Source of the DNA: Rhizobiaceae bacterium
Lineage (GTDB): Bacteria > Pseudomonadota > Alphaproteobacteria > Rhizobiales > Rhizobiaceae
Length of the DNA stretch: 64,000 nucleotides
NCBI GenBank assembly: GCA_905339215.1
Contig: CAJPFN010000078.1
Span: 35,709 to 99,708, forward strand
Direction of reading: 5' to 3'
Each line of letters opens with the position of its first letter. Position 1 is the stretch's first letter. The position numbers and the translations under genes were made by a program. Below the pieces are notes generated by a model, which was not told the DNA's origin, made no database searches, and saw only the letters and a list, made by a program, of their open reading frames with translations. Below, piece by piece: positions 26,384-34,910 of the stretch.

Positions 26384-26432
26384 CGAGGTGACACGCGCGG
26401 TGCCCGTTTCATCGTCGAGCCTGTCGAGAACT

Positions 26433-26477
26433 ACCCCCACCCGCGCCTTTGGCGCGACCTCCCCACAAGGGGGAGGT
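26433..26477 (-). repeat. 45-nt palindromic intergenic repeat, copy 2 (inverted)
   Basis: Its reverse complement matches copy 1 over the whole 45 bases with only a few differences. Differences in the second hairpin (GCGCC-AAAG-GCGC against GACGC-GAAGC-GTC) keep pairing or nearly so. The pair could fold into one long stem. Units of this kind are common between genes in Mesorhizobium-like genomes. Confidence 0.7.
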
Positions 26478-26559
26478 GAAAGCCGCCGCCCCGTTTCCCC
26501 TGACATCGAAACGTCTTACGACTCCGCTATCGAGCGCCCGAGCCGACAGGAATGATGCC

Positions 26560-27375
26560 GTGACGACCTTCCTCCACCTCACCGATTTCCACGTCTCCGA
26601 CCCGGCGCTCGCCGATGCGCAGCTCTTGACCGACACGGAAGCCCGCCTCGGCGAGATGCTCGGCATGGTCGCGGCGATGGAGAGGAAACCCGCCTTCGCC
26701 GTCGTCTCCGGCGACCTGACCAATCACGGCGACGTCGCCAGCTACCGCTACCTGCGCGGCCGTCTTTCCGGCCTCGGCTTCCCGCTCGTCTACGCGCTCG
26801 GCAATCACGACTCGCGCCCCGGCTTCTATCGGGGCATGCTCGACCGGTCGCACGATCTCGAAGAACCCTATTGCCACGAGGCCGTCATCGATGGCGTTCA
26901 CGTCATCGTACTCGATTCCAGCGTGCCGGGCCGCATCGGCGGCGCGCTCGACGACGAAAGCTTCGCCTTTCTCGATCGGGCGCTGGATGATCATCACGGC
27001 GTCGCCAAGATCATCGTCGTCCACCATGCGCCGGCGCTCGACGCGACGAGCCAGCTCCCCTGGGAGACGCTCGGCCAGGCGGATTCGGCGCGGCTCGCCG
27101 CGGCGATCCGCGGCCGCAACGTCGCCGGCATCCTCGCCGGCCACGTCCATGTCGACCGGGTCTCCATGTGGAACGGCGTGCCCGTCATTGTCGGCGCCGG
27201 CCTGCACAACGCCTTCGATCCGCTGTTCGGCCCCGGCCTGCGCGCCGTCGCCGGTGCGGGCTTCGCGCTCTGCACGCTGCGGCCGGCCGGCCTTGCCGTC
27301 ACTTTCGTGCCGCTGCCGTCCGATCGGCGGGAGCTTGCCGTTCTCTCCGAGGAGAAGGTGCGGGCGTTCCGCTGA
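26560..27375 (+). CDS. Metallophosphoesterase (CpdA/GpdQ-like)
   Basis: A 271-residue calcineurin-type phosphodiesterase. The dinuclear metal motifs occur in order: T-D-F-H, S-G-D-L-T-N-H-G-D, G-N-H-D, V-V-H-H-A-P and A-G-H-V-H. This set is shared by the cyclic-AMP phosphodiesterase CpdA and glycerophosphodiester phosphodiesterase GpdQ, and the substrate cannot be fixed. GTG 26560, with ACAGGAA upstream, is chosen since the upstream in-frame sequence lies inside an intergenic repeat. It converges with actR. Confidence 0.85.
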   Translation: MTTFLHLTDFHVSDPALADAQLLTDTEARLGEMLGMVAAMERKPAFAVVSGDLTNHGDVASYRYLRGRLSGLGFPLVYALGNHDSRPGFYRGMLDRSHDLEEPYCHEAVIDGVHVIVLDSSVPGRIGGALDDESFAFLDRALDDHHGVAKIIVVHHAPALDATSQLPWETLGQADSARLAAAIRGRNVAGILAGHVHVDRVSMWNGVPVIVGAGLHNAFDPLFGPGLRAVAGAGFALCTLRPAGLAVTFVPLPSDRRELAVLSEEKVRAFR

Positions 27376-27392
27376 TGATGGGCGCCGCCGCG

Positions 27393-27959
27393 CTAGCGCG
27401 GCGCCCGCTTGGCGAGAATGCGCTGTAGCGTGCGCCGGTGCATGTTGAGCCGGCGCGCCGTTTCCGAGACGTTGCGGTCGCACATCTCGTAGACACGCTG
27501 GATGTGCTCCCAGCGCACCCGGTCTGCCGACATCGGGTTCTCCGGTGGCGCGGCGCGCGATTCGCCCGTGCGCGTCAGCGCGGCGAAGATGTCGTCGGCG
27601 TCGGCAGGCTTCGACAGGTAGTCGATGGCACCGAGCTTCACGGCCGTCACCGCCGTGGCGATGTTGCCGTAGCCGGTGAGGATGATCGTGCGCGCATCCT
27701 CGCGCTTCTCGCGGATGGCGGCGACCACGTCGAGGCCGTTGCCGTCGCCGAGCCGCATGTCGACCACCGCGTAGGCCGGCGGATTGGCGCGCGCCTTGGC
27801 GACCGCCTCCTCGACGCTGTCGGCGGTCTCGACCGTGAACCCGCGGCCTTCCATGGCGCGGGCGAGCCTCGCCAGGAAGGGCTTGTCGTCGTCGACGATC
27901 AACAGGGTCATGTCGCCTTCGCCGGCGTTCGGAAGCGCTTCTTGGATTTCTGTCGTCAT
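27393..27959 (-). CDS. actR: Redox response regulator ActR (RegA/PrrA family)
   Basis: A 188-residue regulator. The receiver domain has D23-D24-D25, phospho-acceptor D67 in V-V-D-M-R-L, and K117 in L-S-K-P. A short linker leads to a Fis-type helix-turn-helix, N-V-S-E-T-A-R-R-L-N-M-H-R-R-T-L-Q-R. The C-terminal half is the very conserved RegA/ActR DNA-binding domain that controls respiration, nitrogen and carbon fixation and acid tolerance. ATG 27959 is preferred to a GTG ten codons upstream. It lies 93 bases downstream of actS on the same strand. Confidence 0.9.
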   Translation of the reverse strand: MTTEIQEALPNAGEGDMTLLIVDDDKPFLARLARAMEGRGFTVETADSVEEAVAKARANPPAYAVVDMRLGDGNGLDVVAAIREKREDARTIILTGYGNIATAVTAVKLGAIDYLSKPADADDIFAALTRTGESRAAPPENPMSADRVRWEHIQRVYEMCDRNVSETARRLNMHRRTLQRILAKRAPR

Positions 27960-28052
27960 CCTGTCGGTCCGCCCGTTTTTCTCCCTCACCCGCTATACAT
28001 TGATTTGCCGGGAAGAGTCCAAACCACGATCGATCAAGCTTTGGTCCGGATT

Positions 28053-29357
28053 TCAGATGGCCTGTTCCGCATCGACGAACCCCGCGCGTGGCCATTCGAT
28101 ATCGACGATGGCGCCCTGGCCCTGGACGAAGGCGTTCTCGAATTCGAGCGTCGCTCCGGAGCGTTCGAGCAGCGTCTTGGCGATGAACAGGCCGAGCCCC
28201 AGGCCGCCGCCCTTCTCGGCGCCGTGCCTCGTCGACATGTAAGGTTCGCCGATCCTGTCGATGATGTCCGGCGGGAAGCCCGGACCGTCGTCGGTGATCG
28301 TCAGCCCGACCGTCTCGTCGTCCCAGTGCCAGCGCACGGTGACGGTCTCGCGGGCAAAGTCGACGGCATTTTCGACGAGGTTGCCGAGGCCGTAGGCGAC
28401 GCCGGGATTGCGCCGGCACACCGGCTCGGTGCCGATCCGTTCGCCCGGCTCCAGCCGGATGGTGATGCCGAAGTCGCGATGCGGGGCGACCACCTCCTCG
28501 ATGAGCGAGGTCAGCGGCAGTCGGGCGAGATGCGTCTCGCTTTCGGCCGAAAGGCTGGTCAGCCGCTTCAGGATTCCCTTGCAGCGTTCGCTCTGCGACC
28601 ACAGCAGCGTGACGTCCTCCTGGAACCGTGGGTCCGAGCCCAGTGAGCGCTCCATTTCCTTGGCGACCAGCGCGATCGTGGCGAGCGGCGTGCCGAGTTC
28701 GTGTGCCGCCGCCGCCGCGAGCCCGTCGAGGGCCGAGAGATGCTGCTCGCGCTGCAGCACCAGTTCGGTTGCCGACAGCGCGTTGGCGAGCAGACGCGCT
28801 TCCTCGGCGACCCGATAGGCATAGACCGCGGTGAAGGCTATGCTGGACACCACCGCCATCCACATGCCGGCGATGTAGTGGAACGGCATATCCAGAGTCG
28901 CGCCGGCGAACCACGGCAGCGGCTCGTGGTAGAATGCGAGCAGCGTTGTCGCCGCGATGGCGAACGCACCCAGGATCGCGGTCATGCGCAGCGGCAGCGA
29001 GGTTGCGGAAATCACCACCGGCACCGTCATCAGCAGCGAGAACGGATTGGTCAGACCGCCGGTCATGTAGAGCAGCCCGGCGAGCTGCGCAGCGTCGAAC
29101 AGCAGGATCGCCATCGCTGCGGCGGGGCGCAGCCGGTGCGTCGCCGGATAGCGGAAGGCGAGGAACAGGTTGAGCCAGGCCGACGAGGCGATCAGCGCGA
29201 AGCACACGCCGACGGGCAAAGGAAACTCCAACCAGTAGGCGACCGCGATCACCGTCGCGCTCTGGCCGCCGATCGCCAGCCAGCGCAGTCGGATCAGCGT
29301 GTTCAGCCTCAGCCGGGAGATGTGCGGGTCGGGAAGGAGGGTCTCGCGCATAGCCAT
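28053..29357 (-). CDS. actS: Redox sensor histidine kinase ActS (RegB/PrrB family)
   Basis: A 434-residue membrane kinase with about six membrane segments in residues 25-185. The quinone-site heptapeptide G-G-L-T-N-P-F is at 100-106. The H-box A-A-A-A-H-E-L-G-T-P-L has H219. The redox cysteine matching RegB Cys265 is C259 in S-E-R-C-K. N- and G-boxes are N-L-V-E-N-A, D-D-G-P-G-F and G-L-G-L-G-L-F. It should phosphorylate ActR when the quinone pool is reduced. The true start is the ATG pair at 29357/29351; the frame stays open upstream only as an overlap with hrpB. No senC gene lies between actS and actR. Confidence 0.9.
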   Translation of the reverse strand: MAMRETLLPDPHISRLRLNTLIRLRWLAIGGQSATVIAVAYWLEFPLPVGVCFALIASSAWLNLFLAFRYPATHRLRPAAAMAILLFDAAQLAGLLYMTGGLTNPFSLLMTVPVVISATSLPLRMTAILGAFAIAATTLLAFYHEPLPWFAGATLDMPFHYIAGMWMAVVSSIAFTAVYAYRVAEEARLLANALSATELVLQREQHLSALDGLAAAAAHELGTPLATIALVAKEMERSLGSDPRFQEDVTLLWSQSERCKGILKRLTSLSAESETHLARLPLTSLIEEVVAPHRDFGITIRLEPGERIGTEPVCRRNPGVAYGLGNLVENAVDFARETVTVRWHWDDETVGLTITDDGPGFPPDIIDRIGEPYMSTRHGAEKGGGLGLGLFIAKTLLERSGATLEFENAFVQGQGAIVDIEWPRAGFVDAEQAI

Positions 29358-29389
29358 CTTATGCGCCAGCGCGCCGTGGGCGAAAAGCC

Positions 29390-31855
29390 CTATCTCGCCC
29401 GCGGCTTGGCGCGGCTGGTCGGCTCGGCGCGGACCGGGTCCTCCGGCCAGACGTGCTTCGGATAGCGGCCGCGCATGTCGGCGCGCACGTCCGCCCACGA
29501 GCCGCGCCAGAAGCGCGGCAGGTCGGCGGTCGTCTGGATCGGTCGGTGCGCCGGCGACAGGAGCTCCAGCGTCAGCGGCACCGTGCCGCCGGCGATCGCG
29601 GGATGCTCGTCGAGGCCGAACAGTTCCTGCACGCGGATCGAAAGCGTCGGCGTCTCGCCGTCGTAGTCGATCGGCAGGCGATTGCCCGTCGGCGCCTCGA
29701 AATGCGTCGGCGCCAGCGTGGCGATCCGGCGCTGAAGGTCGTGCGGCACCAGCGACATCAGCCCCTCGCGAACGGCGTTGCTGTCGATCCGGTCGATCGA
29801 AGCCTCTCCCGACAGGAACGGCAGTAGCCAGTCCTCGAGCGAAGCGGCAAGCGCCGCGTCGGAGACGTCCGGCCACGGCTCGCCGAGGCCTTTGCGGAGC
29901 CAGGCGAGACGGTGGCGCAGCGCCGTCGTTTCGCGACTCCACGGCAGCAGCGACAGCCCGTGTGCTTTCAATGCCTCTATGATCGCCCGGTCCGCCTCGG
30001 CGCCCGACGGCGCGGGCAGCATGCGCTCGGAGAGCAGGATAGCGCCGAGCCGCGTCGTCTCGCGCACGCGCACTGCCCGGCGCGCCGGATCGAAGGCGGT
30101 CTCCATCGTGCGGGTGATGCGGTCGCCGAGCGCGGCGCGAAGCTCTGCCTCGCCGATCGGCGCGGCCGCGGCGATGCGCGCGTTCTGCGCCTTGCCCTGC
30201 AAGTCGGCGACGACGAGGAAAGCCTCGCCGGCGAGCGGGTCGGCGGCGTCGACCATCGCACCGCGGCCGTTGGCCAGCACGAAGCGGCCGCGTTCGCCGC
30301 GTGCCATGGCGACGCGGTCGGGAAAGGCGTGGACCAGCAGCGCGCCGGCCGAGGGCGGTTCGCCAGCGGGGGCGGCGCCGCGCATCGCCGCCTGCCGCGC
30401 CAGGCGTTCGGCGAGCTGGCGCGCCGCGACAGCACGCGGTGATCGCTCGCCGCGGAAGCGCGACAGCCGCCGCTCGAGGTCGGCGCTGTCGCCGCCCAGC
30501 CCGCGCTCGGTGAGCAGGACGGCGAGCATGGCAGCGTCGTCGGCGTGGCCGTCTCGCGCGGCTTGCGCCACCATGTGGGCAAGCCTGACGGGAAGGGCGA
30601 GGCCGCGCATGGCGCGCCCGGCTTCGGTCAGCCTGCCGCTCTCGTCGATGGCGCCGAGTTCGACGAGCAGGGTGCGCGCCTCCGCGAGCGCCGGCTTCGG
30701 CGGCGGGTCGAGGAACGAGAGCGTGGCGGGGTCGGCCACGCCGAAGGCGGCGCAGTCGAGGACGAGGCCGGAAAGGTCGGCCTCGAGGATCTCGGGCGGA
30801 TTGAAAGCCGGTAGCGCGGCATTCTGCTCGGCACGCCACAGCCGCACCGCGATACCGGGTTGCGTTCGCCCGGCGCGGCCGGCGCGCTGGTCGGCGGAGG
30901 CGCGCGAAACCCTCACCGTCTCCAGTCGCGTCAGGCCCGTGGCCGGTTCGTATTTCGGTACGCGCGACAGGCCGCAGTCGACGACGATGCGCACGCCGTC
31001 GATGGTGATCGACGTCTCGGCGATCGAGGTGGCCAGCACGACCTTGCGGCGGCCGGGCGGGGCCGGGCGGATCGCTGCGTCCTGTGTCTTGCCGTCGAGC
31101 TGGCCATAGAGCGGCACGACGTCGACGTCGCCCGGCACCCTGCTTTCGAGCCGCTCGGATGTGCGCTGGATTTCGCCCTGTCCGGGCAGGAAGGCGAGCA
31201 CGCTGCCAGTCTCCTCCGCGAGCGCGTCGCGGATCGCCCGCGCCGTCGCGTCCTCCACCGATACGCCCGGTACACGCTCGCGATAGAGCAGCTCGACCGG
31301 GAAGCTGCGGCCCTGGCTTTCGATCACGTGCGCGTCACCCAGAAGTCCGGCGACCCGCGCTCCATCCAGCGTCGCCGACATTACGACGAGCCGGAGGTCG
31401 GGCCTCAGCGCCGATTGCGCGTCGAGCGCCAGTGCCAGGCCGAAATCGCCGTCGAGCGAGCGCTCGTGGAACTCGTCGAAGATCACCGCGGCGATGCCCG
31501 GCAGTTGCGGGTCGTCGAGGATCATGCGCGACAGAACGCCTTCGGTGACCACCAGGATGCGCGTCGCGGCCGAGACGCGGCTTTCCATGCGCATGGCGAA
31601 GCCGACCGTGCCGCCCGGCTCCTCGCCGAGCAGGGAGGCCATCCGCCGCGCCGCGGCGCGCGCGGCGAGCCGGCGCGGCTCCAGCAGCAGGATTTTTCCG
31701 TCGCCGCGCCAGGGCGCGTCGAGCAGGGCGAGTGGCACCAGGGTCGTCTTGCCGGCACCCGGTGGAGCGACGAGCACGGCGTTCGGCTGCTCTTTCAGCG
31801 CCGCCAGAAGGCTGCCGAGCACGGCAGTCACCGGGAGTTCGGGCAGGTCCTTCAC
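29390..31855 (-). CDS. hrpB: ATP-dependent helicase HrpB
   Basis: An 821-residue DEAH-type RNA helicase. Motif I is A-P-P-G-A-G-K-T-T (about 30-38) and motif II is D-E-F-H in V-I-F-D-E-F-H-E-R-S. Motif III is M-S-A-T, and motif VI is Q-R-A-G-R-A-G-R-T. The HrpB-specific C-terminal domain ends with W-R-G-S-W-A-D-V-R-A-D-M-R-G-R-Y-P-K-H-x-W-P-E-D-P. The enzyme's target is not well known in bacteria. It begins 27 bases after the phnF stop on the same strand, so some transcript may come from the phnF promoter. Confidence 0.93.
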   Translation of the reverse strand: MKDLPELPVTAVLGSLLAALKEQPNAVLVAPPGAGKTTLVPLALLDAPWRGDGKILLLEPRRLAARAAARRMASLLGEEPGGTVGFAMRMESRVSAATRILVVTEGVLSRMILDDPQLPGIAAVIFDEFHERSLDGDFGLALALDAQSALRPDLRLVVMSATLDGARVAGLLGDAHVIESQGRSFPVELLYRERVPGVSVEDATARAIRDALAEETGSVLAFLPGQGEIQRTSERLESRVPGDVDVVPLYGQLDGKTQDAAIRPAPPGRRKVVLATSIAETSITIDGVRIVVDCGLSRVPKYEPATGLTRLETVRVSRASADQRAGRAGRTQPGIAVRLWRAEQNAALPAFNPPEILEADLSGLVLDCAAFGVADPATLSFLDPPPKPALAEARTLLVELGAIDESGRLTEAGRAMRGLALPVRLAHMVAQAARDGHADDAAMLAVLLTERGLGGDSADLERRLSRFRGERSPRAVAARQLAERLARQAAMRGAAPAGEPPSAGALLVHAFPDRVAMARGERGRFVLANGRGAMVDAADPLAGEAFLVVADLQGKAQNARIAAAAPIGEAELRAALGDRITRTMETAFDPARRAVRVRETTRLGAILLSERMLPAPSGAEADRAIIEALKAHGLSLLPWSRETTALRHRLAWLRKGLGEPWPDVSDAALAASLEDWLLPFLSGEASIDRIDSNAVREGLMSLVPHDLQRRIATLAPTHFEAPTGNRLPIDYDGETPTLSIRVQELFGLDEHPAIAGGTVPLTLELLSPAHRPIQTTADLPRFWRGSWADVRADMRGRYPKHVWPEDPVRAEPTSRAKPRAR

Positions 31856-31882
31856 ATATGGGTCCGAAGCTTGTGAATAGGC

Positions 31883-32626
31883 TCAGCTCTGGATCGACAG
31901 TTCGACGCGGTCGGCGGCGAAACGCGTCTCCGAGAACTGGATGGGCCGGCCCTCTATATCGACGTTGACGGCGACCGTCACGAGCACGATGGCGCCCGGC
32001 GAAAGGCTAAGATCGGCGAGGTCGGCCGGGTCGGCGTGGCGGGCCGTCACCAGTGTCGACTTGCGCAGATAGTCGGCGATGCCGAACCGGGCGAAGGCGG
32101 CAGTGATCGACCGGCTCTCGGCGTAGACGTCGGCGAAACCGGCGAAGCGGGCGGCGTCGAGCCAGGCGGTCGCTCGCGAGATTGGGCGGCCGTCCGCCTC
32201 GCTGACCGTCTCGAGGCGCAGCACCGGCGCTCCCGCGGCGATGCCGAGCGACTCGGCCACCGTAGTGCTCGCCGGTTCCACCGCATGGGAAAGGAGAAGG
32301 CTGCGCCGTTCGCGCGCCTGGCCTTCCAGGCCTGCGGAGAACCGCGTGCGGCTGGAGATCGGGTAAGAGAGCCGCCGGCGGTCGGTGACGAAGGTGCCGC
32401 GGCCCTGCTCGGCGCGAAGAACCCCCTCCTTAACAAGGGCCGCGATGGCGCTGCGCAGCGTGTGGCGGTTGACGCCGAAACGTTCGGACAGCGCCAGTTC
32501 CGGCGGCAGCCTTCCGTCCTCGCCGAGCGTGCCCGCGGCGATGCCCTGGCGCATGCGGTCGGCGATCTGCCGCCACAGCGCGATGCCGCTACGCCGCTCG
32601 ATCGATTCGGGATCGGATGACGTCAT
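31883..32626 (-). CDS. phnF: Phosphonate-metabolism regulator PhnF (GntR/HutC family)
   Basis: A 247-residue repressor. The winged helix (residues 12-80) includes L-P-P-E-L-A-L-S-E-R-F-G-V-N-R-H-T-L-R and the wing R-A-E-Q-G-R-G-T-F-V. The UTRA ligand domain follows, with a late family block F-S-E-T-R-F-A-A-D-R-V. It is divergent from phnG, and an operator-like inverted repeat lies at the phnG start site, so it probably represses the C-P lyase genes and itself. Confidence 0.92.
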   Translation of the reverse strand: MTSSDPESIERRSGIALWRQIADRMRQGIAAGTLGEDGRLPPELALSERFGVNRHTLRSAIAALVKEGVLRAEQGRGTFVTDRRRLSYPISSRTRFSAGLEGQARERRSLLLSHAVEPASTTVAESLGIAAGAPVLRLETVSEADGRPISRATAWLDAARFAGFADVYAESRSITAAFARFGIADYLRKSTLVTARHADPADLADLSLSPGAIVLVTVAVNVDIEGRPIQFSETRFAADRVELSIQS

Positions 32627-32633
32627 GGGTTTC

Positions 32634-32651
32634 CTGTCACGAACCCGTCAT
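32634..32651 (+). promoter_or_regulatory. Pho box upstream of phnG
   Basis: Two seven-base half-sites CTGTCAC and CCGTCAT are four bases apart (11-base period), matching the PhoB pattern. The box ends at the -35 position of the phnG promoter, whose own -35 is poor, as expected for a PhoB-activated class II promoter. Confidence 0.7.
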
Positions 32652-32672
32652 GGACAGCATGTACGAACAGAC

Positions 32673-32678
32673 TATAAT
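32673..32678 (+). promoter_or_regulatory. phnG -10 box
   Basis: A perfect TATAAT stands 42 bases before the phnG ATG and 21 bases after the Pho box. The nearest -35 candidate (ATGGAC, 32650-32655) is weak, which agrees with PhoB-dependent activation. Confidence 0.6.
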
Positions 32679-32679
32679 C

Positions 32680-32705
32680 TGTCTAGTTGTATAGAACAAT
32701 AGACA
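32680..32705. promoter_or_regulatory. Candidate PhnF operator
   Basis: TGTCTA (32680-32685) and TAGACA (32700-32705) form an exact inverted repeat around TTGTATAGAACAA, which itself holds a TGTATAGA half-site like HutC/PhnF sites. It covers the predicted transcription start of phnG, a position suited to repression. Confidence 0.5.
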
Positions 32706-32720
32706 AATCGAGCCGAAGAG

Positions 32721-33191
32721 ATGAAGAACGACAGGCGTAGCGAAAGACAGGAAGAAGCGGGGCGGAAGGCCGCGATGGCGGCGCTCGCGGCCGCGCCGGC
32801 GCATCTCCTGGCCGATCTCTGGGCCGCTGCTGGACTGCCAGAGGACGCCGAGCCGGTGCGCGGGCCGGAGACCGGCCTCGTTACCATCCGCGGCCGCATC
32901 GGCGGCGGCGGTGCGCCGTTCAACCTCGGCGAGGCGACGGTGACGCGCGCCACCGTCAAGCTTCCCACGGGCGAGATCGGCCATGCCTATGCGCTCGGCC
33001 GTGACCGCGAGAAGGCCCGGATGTCGGCGATCGCCGATGCGCTCTGGCAGGATCCGAAGAGGCGCGATCTGGTCGAGACGAGGATTCTGGAGCCTCTGCG
33101 CGCGGCGCTCGCCGCCGCCGACAGGCGCCGCCGCGAGGAAACTGCGGCGACGAAGGTCGATTTCTTCACCATGGTACGCGGAGAGGACTGA
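32721..33191 (+). CDS. phnG: C-P lyase core subunit PhnG
   Basis: A 156-residue subunit of the PhnGHIJ core complex. With PhnI it transfers the phosphonate onto ribose of ATP. Family marks are P-E-T-G-L-V-T-I-R-G-R-I and L-G-E-A-T-V-T-R-A. The ending V-D-F-F-T-M-V-R-G-E is typical. It is the first gene of an operon through the hexapeptide transferase gene. Its stop base overlaps the phnH ATG. Confidence 0.95.
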   Translation: MKNDRRSERQEEAGRKAAMAALAAAPAHLLADLWAAAGLPEDAEPVRGPETGLVTIRGRIGGGGAPFNLGEATVTRATVKLPTGEIGHAYALGRDREKARMSAIADALWQDPKRRDLVETRILEPLRAALAAADRRRREETAATKVDFFTMVRGED

Positions 33192-33799
33192 TGGGCACGG
33201 CAGACACGCTCGACGGCGGCTTCGCCGATCCGGTCTTTGCGGCGCAGGGCGTCTTCCGCGCCGTCATGGACGCCATGGCCCGGCCCGGCACCATCCGGCA
33301 ACTTCCGGCCCTCGCCGCGCCGCCGGCGCCGTTGACGCCGGCCGGAGCGGCGGTGGCGCTGACGCTGTGCGATCACGAGACGGCGGTCTGGCTCGATCCG
33401 GCGCTCCAGGCTTCGCGCGCAGCGGTCGCCTGGTACGGATTCCACGCCGGCGCGCCGCTCGCCCGCACGCCCGCCGACGCGCAGTTCGCCATCGTCTCGG
33501 CGCCGGGCGAGTGCATCGCTCTGGAGAATTTCGCGCAGGGCACCCAGGAATATCCCGACCGCTCGGCGACCCTGATCCTCCAGGTCGAGACACTGTCCGG
33601 CGGCCACAAACTGGTGCTGAAGGGTCCGGGCATCGCCACCGAGGCGATCATCTCTCCGGCCCCGCTGCCGCGCCATTTCGTCGAGCAGTGGCGGCAGAAC
33701 GGCGCCCGCTTCCCGCGCGGCGTCGACATTGTACTCGCCGCCCCGGAGGGCATCGCCTGCCTGCCGCGCACCACGCGCATCGAGCCGAAGGAGGGTTGA
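33191..33799 (+). CDS. phnH: C-P lyase core subunit PhnH
   Basis: A 202-residue PhnH. It starts G-F-A-D-P-V-F-A-A-Q-G-V-F-R and continues M-A-R-P-G-T-I-R-Q-L, the recognised N-terminal block. L-K-G-P-G-I is near the C-terminal third. The protein has a PLP-transferase-like fold without cofactor and dimerises inside the PhnGHIJ complex. It overlaps phnG and ends one base before phnI. Confidence 0.95.
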   Translation: MGTADTLDGGFADPVFAAQGVFRAVMDAMARPGTIRQLPALAAPPAPLTPAGAAVALTLCDHETAVWLDPALQASRAAVAWYGFHAGAPLARTPADAQFAIVSAPGECIALENFAQGTQEYPDRSATLILQVETLSGGHKLVLKGPGIATEAIISPAPLPRHFVEQWRQNGARFPRGVDIVLAAPEGIACLPRTTRIEPKEG

Positions 33800-33800
33800 G

Positions 33801-34910
33801 ATGTACGTCGCCGTCAAGGGTGGCGAAGCCGCCATCCGCAACGCCCACCGCCTGCTCGCCGACCGCCGCCGCGGCGACCGCGACGTGCCCGCGCTGCGCC
33901 TCGACCAGATCGTCGAGCAGCTGGCGCTCGGTGTCGACCGCGTCATGGCTGAGGGTTCGCTCTACGACCGCGAGCTCGCGGCACTCGCCCTCGTCCAGTC
34001 GCGCGGCGACCTGATCGAGGCGATCTTCCTGGTGCGCGCCTACCGCACGACGCTGCCGCGCTTCGGCTACACGCGCCCGGTCGACACCGCCGCCATGCTC
34101 ACCGACCGGCGCATCTCGGCGACCTACAAGGACCTGCCCGGCGGCCAGCTGCTCGGGCCGACCTTCGACTACACGCACCGCCTTCTTGATCCCGAACTCG
34201 CCGCCGGAGGGCCCGTCGAGGCTCCCGTGCAGCGAGCGGCGAGCGACGAGCGCATGCCGCGCGTCTCCGAGATCCTCGCCGGCGAGGGGCTGATCGAGCC
34301 CGACGGCGAGTTGCCCGTCGACCGCGACGTCGCCGACATCACCCGAGAGCCGCTCGAGTTCCCGATGGAGCGCGACGCAAGGCTGCAGGCGCTGGCGCGC
34401 GGCGACGAGGGCTTCCTGCTGGCGCTGGGCTATTCCACGCAGCGCGGCTACGGACGCACGCATCCCTTCGTCGGCGAGATCCGCATCGGAGAGGTCGAGC
34501 TCGAGCTCGACGTGCCCGGACTTCCTTTCGCCGTGCCGCTCGGCCGCGTGCGCGTCACCGAGTGCCAGATGGTCAACCAGTTCAAGGGCTCGGCCAAGGC
34601 GCCGCCGCAGTTCACCCGTGGCTACGGGCTGGTCTTCGGCCAGTCGGAGCGCAAGGCGATGGCCATGTCGCTGTGCGACCGGGCGCTGAGGGCGCGCGAG
34701 TTCGGCGAGGACGTCGTCGCCCCGGCGCAGGACGAGGAGTTCGTCGTCTCGCATCTCGACAACGTCCAGTCGACCGGCTTCGTCGAGCACTTGAAGCTGC
34801 CGCACTATGTCGATTTCCAGGCCGAACTCGACCTCGTGCGCCGCATGCGCGCCGAGCACGAACGGGCGCCCGTCGCCGATGCAGCCGAAACCCGGGAGGC
34901 GGCCGAATGA
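33801..34910 (+). CDS. phnI: C-P lyase core subunit PhnI
   Basis: A 369-residue PhnI, the nucleosidase/transferase component that exchanges adenine of ATP for methylphosphonate. It begins M-Y-V-A-V-K-G-G-E-A-A-I and includes S-R-G-D-L-I-E-A-I-F-L-V-R-A-Y-R. The motif F-L-L-A-L-G-Y-S-T-Q-R-G-Y-G is highly conserved. AAGGAGGG just before ATG 33801 fixes the start. ATGA overlap couples it to phnJ. Confidence 0.96.
   Translation: MYVAVKGGEAAIRNAHRLLADRRRGDRDVPALRLDQIVEQLALGVDRVMAEGSLYDRELAALALVQSRGDLIEAIFLVRAYRTTLPRFGYTRPVDTAAMLTDRRISATYKDLPGGQLLGPTFDYTHRLLDPELAAGGPVEAPVQRAASDERMPRVSEILAGEGLIEPDGELPVDRDVADITREPLEFPMERDARLQALARGDEGFLLALGYSTQRGYGRTHPFVGEIRIGEVELELDVPGLPFAVPLGRVRVTECQMVNQFKGSAKAPPQFTRGYGLVFGQSERKAMAMSLCDRALRAREFGEDVVAPAQDEEFVVSHLDNVQSTGFVEHLKLPHYVDFQAELDLVRRMRAEHERAPVADAAETREAAE

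Noticed and set aside
25397..26560. Repeats near 25.4 and 26.4 kb as a CRISPR array
   Set aside because: Only one or two palindromic copies, no regular spacers and no cas genes.
29358..30839. A long upstream extension of actS in the same frame
   Set aside because: It lies inside hrpB in another frame; ActS homology begins only at the ATG pair near 29357.
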